Origin: Chloroflexi bacterium RBG_16_68_14
GTDB lineage: Bacteria > Chloroflexota > Dehalococcoidia > DSTF01 > RBG-16-68-14
DNA: 12,888 nucleotides
Assembly: GCA_001796995.1 (NCBI GenBank)
Contig: MGOB01000036.1
Coordinates: 178 to 13,065 of the forward strand
Direction of reading: 5' to 3'
Shown here piece after piece: positions 11,801-12,888 of the stretch; positions within the stretch are counted from its first letter, which is position 1; each line of letters begins with the position of its first letter. Both the position numbers and the translations under genes were made by a program. The notes beneath the pieces are model-generated. The model was not told where the DNA came from and searched no databases. It saw only the letters and a list, made by a program, of their open reading frames with translations.

Positions 11801-12409
11801 CTACTGGGACATCGACTGCACTGCCTCCACGAACGCAGTCACCAGCGCCGCCCGCATCTCTGGCGTTTCTGCACTAGCGTTGAACAGCCAAGCTCCGTCC
11901 GGCGCGGCCCAGCTCGCGAAATAGAACAGATCACCGTCCCCTGTGCTCGTACCCGTCAGGTAGAGCAGGGGGCCCTGCGGTTGGAGTTGCTGAGCCTCGA
12001 CCTCGACCTCACCGCTCTCAGCCAGACCGGACAGCAAATCGGCAAAGGTCAGCTCTGGGTCTTCCGCGAATGCGCGTGTGGCATCAAGACTAATTACCGC
12101 AACGGCGGCTCGTGCGGGAGCTTCGCCGTAGAGAACCTCCACGCGCTCGCCGGCCTGCAGCGCATCGGCGGACAGCGCAGTGTCATCGCTAGCGGAGCGG
12201 GCGAGGCCGCCTACTTCCTGAGGAAGTGTCTCCAATGCAGCTACGACGGACGCTGCGTCGGCGGGCAGGGTCACGCTGTCGAGACCCCAGGGTGGGCCCT
12301 CAGCCTTCTCCTCGCCTGCGCCGCCGCAGGCAGCTAGCACGAGAAGTAGAACGCTACCTGAGAGTACAGCGCCGACACGCCAGCTCCAAGGTGCTGTCGT
12401 GGCTCGCAT
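11801..12409 (-). CDS. Lipoprotein of unknown function
   Basis: ATG 12409 (202 aa) was chosen for GGGAAGG eight bases upstream; an earlier in-frame ATG would add 15 residues without a good ribosome binding site. The N-terminus has a short basic part, a hydrophobic stretch and the lipobox LAAC with C28, so the protein should be lipid-anchored outside the cytoplasmic membrane. After a Gly/Glu-rich linker (29-37) the mature part is acidic, about 165 residues, with mixed helices and strands (VEVLYGEAPARAAVAVISL, LLYLTGTSTGDGDLFYFASW) and no recognised domain. A GGTGCGCACC palindrome (12410-12419) abuts the start codon. The DUF4177-like gene is 114 bases upstream on the same strand. Confidence 0.8.
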   Translation of the reverse strand: MRATTAPWSWRVGAVLSGSVLLLVLAACGGAGEEKAEGPPWGLDSVTLPADAASVVAALETLPQEVGGLARSASDDTALSADALQAGERVEVLYGEAPARAAVAVISLDATRAFAEDPELTFADLLSGLAESGEVEVEAQQLQPQGPLLYLTGTSTGDGDLFYFASWAAPDGAWLFNASAETPEMRAALVTAFVEAVQSMSQ

Positions 12410-12523
12410 GGTGCGCACCTTCCCTTCCGGGCTGAGGCACCGATGAAGACACATCCGGTTCTAGGTGCGACCCCGCCGCCCGCGATCAGCGTTGGCCCGT
12501 CCTCAGCGCCTTACTTCAGCCAG

Positions 12524-12760
12524 CTAACCTTCGGCCGCTGCGACCCCAGCGGCGGGCCGCTTCAGGATGAAGTAGCTGCTCTCCGGGCGCATCAGGGGGA
12601 GGATACCGGTCAGCTCCCAGCCGTCCTTACCCATCGTCTCCAGGTATTGGCGAACGAACCCGGTCCGGTGCTCTCCGCTCTGCCGGATGAACTCCACCCC
12701 CTCCGCGCTGATCCTGCCCCGAAAATCGACGTAGATCACCTTGTAGTCCCAACCGTTCAT
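12524..12760 (-). CDS. DUF4177-like small protein
   Basis: The 78-aa product begins MNGWDYKVIYVDFRGR and contains YLETMGKDGWELTGILPL and SYFILKRP, the layout of DUF4177-type proteins: an N-terminal strand (YKV), a helix, GWEL, and a final strand ending in K-R. Their function is not known. ATG 12760 has a nearly ideal ribosome binding site, AAGGAGGT, four bases upstream, which is why I place the start here and not at an earlier in-frame codon. On this strand TACACT (12861-12856) in the context GCTACACTGG is a possible -10 box. No other gene is seen between 12761 and the window end. Confidence 0.8.
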   Translation of the reverse strand: MNGWDYKVIYVDFRGRISAEGVEFIRQSGEHRTGFVRQYLETMGKDGWELTGILPLMRPESSYFILKRPAAGVAAAEG

Positions 12761-12888
12761 GGGCACCTCCTTGACGGCGGCGCTGAACGGACGAAGCCTG
12801 CCCCGAAATGAGATCAGGTCGGGACGCCTCACGTCGGGCAGCGGGGCCAGTTGCCAGTGTAGCAGAACCACCTCGCGGCGGCGCTGGC

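Noticed and set aside
1..12888. CRISPR array, tRNA, rRNA, insertion sequence or integrase
   Set aside because: No spaced direct repeats of CRISPR size, no cloverleaf, no transposase or integrase motifs were found by reading; short tRNAs could be missed without a covariance search.

Overview
The window is GC-rich bacterial DNA that joins a phage-type structural gene block (bases 1 to about 4190) to ordinary chromosomal genes (about 4254 to the end). The host is most likely a Chloroflexota-like bacterium. I base this only on gene content, very short or absent 5' leaders behind TACAAT-type -10 boxes, and dispersed GC palindromes, so the placement is tentative.

Region 1 (2-4190, all + strand) is a virion structural operon entered from its middle. 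It holds the 3' part of a protein with a duplicated domain, a 118-aa structural protein, a translationally coupled 57-aa membrane-type small ORF, a 213-aa protein resembling SU10-type head-tail adaptors, a 649-aa tail protein with an N-terminal Asp-box propeller-like part and a C-terminal hub-like part, and a 70-aa OB-like protein. No integrase, lysis gene, tRNA or attachment site is visible, so prophage, prophage remnant and domesticated tail module all remain possible. Twin 18-bp palindromes separate this block from the host genes.

Region 2 (4254-7344) has a PAP2-family phosphatase (-) divergent from ruvB (+) across a 68-bp gap with two back-to-back TACAAT boxes. ruvB is followed by a membrane-anchored alpha/beta hydrolase and a strong hairpin.

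Region 3 (7373-8276) is a regulatory pair: a CsrA-family RNA-binding protein (-) and a small winged-helix regulator (+) that diverge from a 280-bp gap. The gap holds a perfect 14-bp inverted repeat in the csrA leader whose loop displays GGA motifs, GGATGT sequences at both translation starts, an AT-rich patch with TATCAG/CTGATA half sites and a TGATAC-CA-GTATCA palindrome. Cross- and self-control by CsrA is a reasonable hypothesis.

Region 4 (8396-10905, mostly -) holds an HGGxW carboxylesterase and an acyl-CoA dehydrogenase in one direction, then a heptanucleotide repeat with its own inverted copy, a 5' remnant of a DsbA/FrnE-type gene in which the first CxxC cysteine is TGA, and a 48-aa small ORF with a good ribosome binding site and a TTGACA-N17-TACCAT promoter.

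Region 5 (11064-12888) holds a metallo-beta-lactamase-fold hydrolase (+), then a lipoprotein and a DUF4177-like small protein, both on the - strand.
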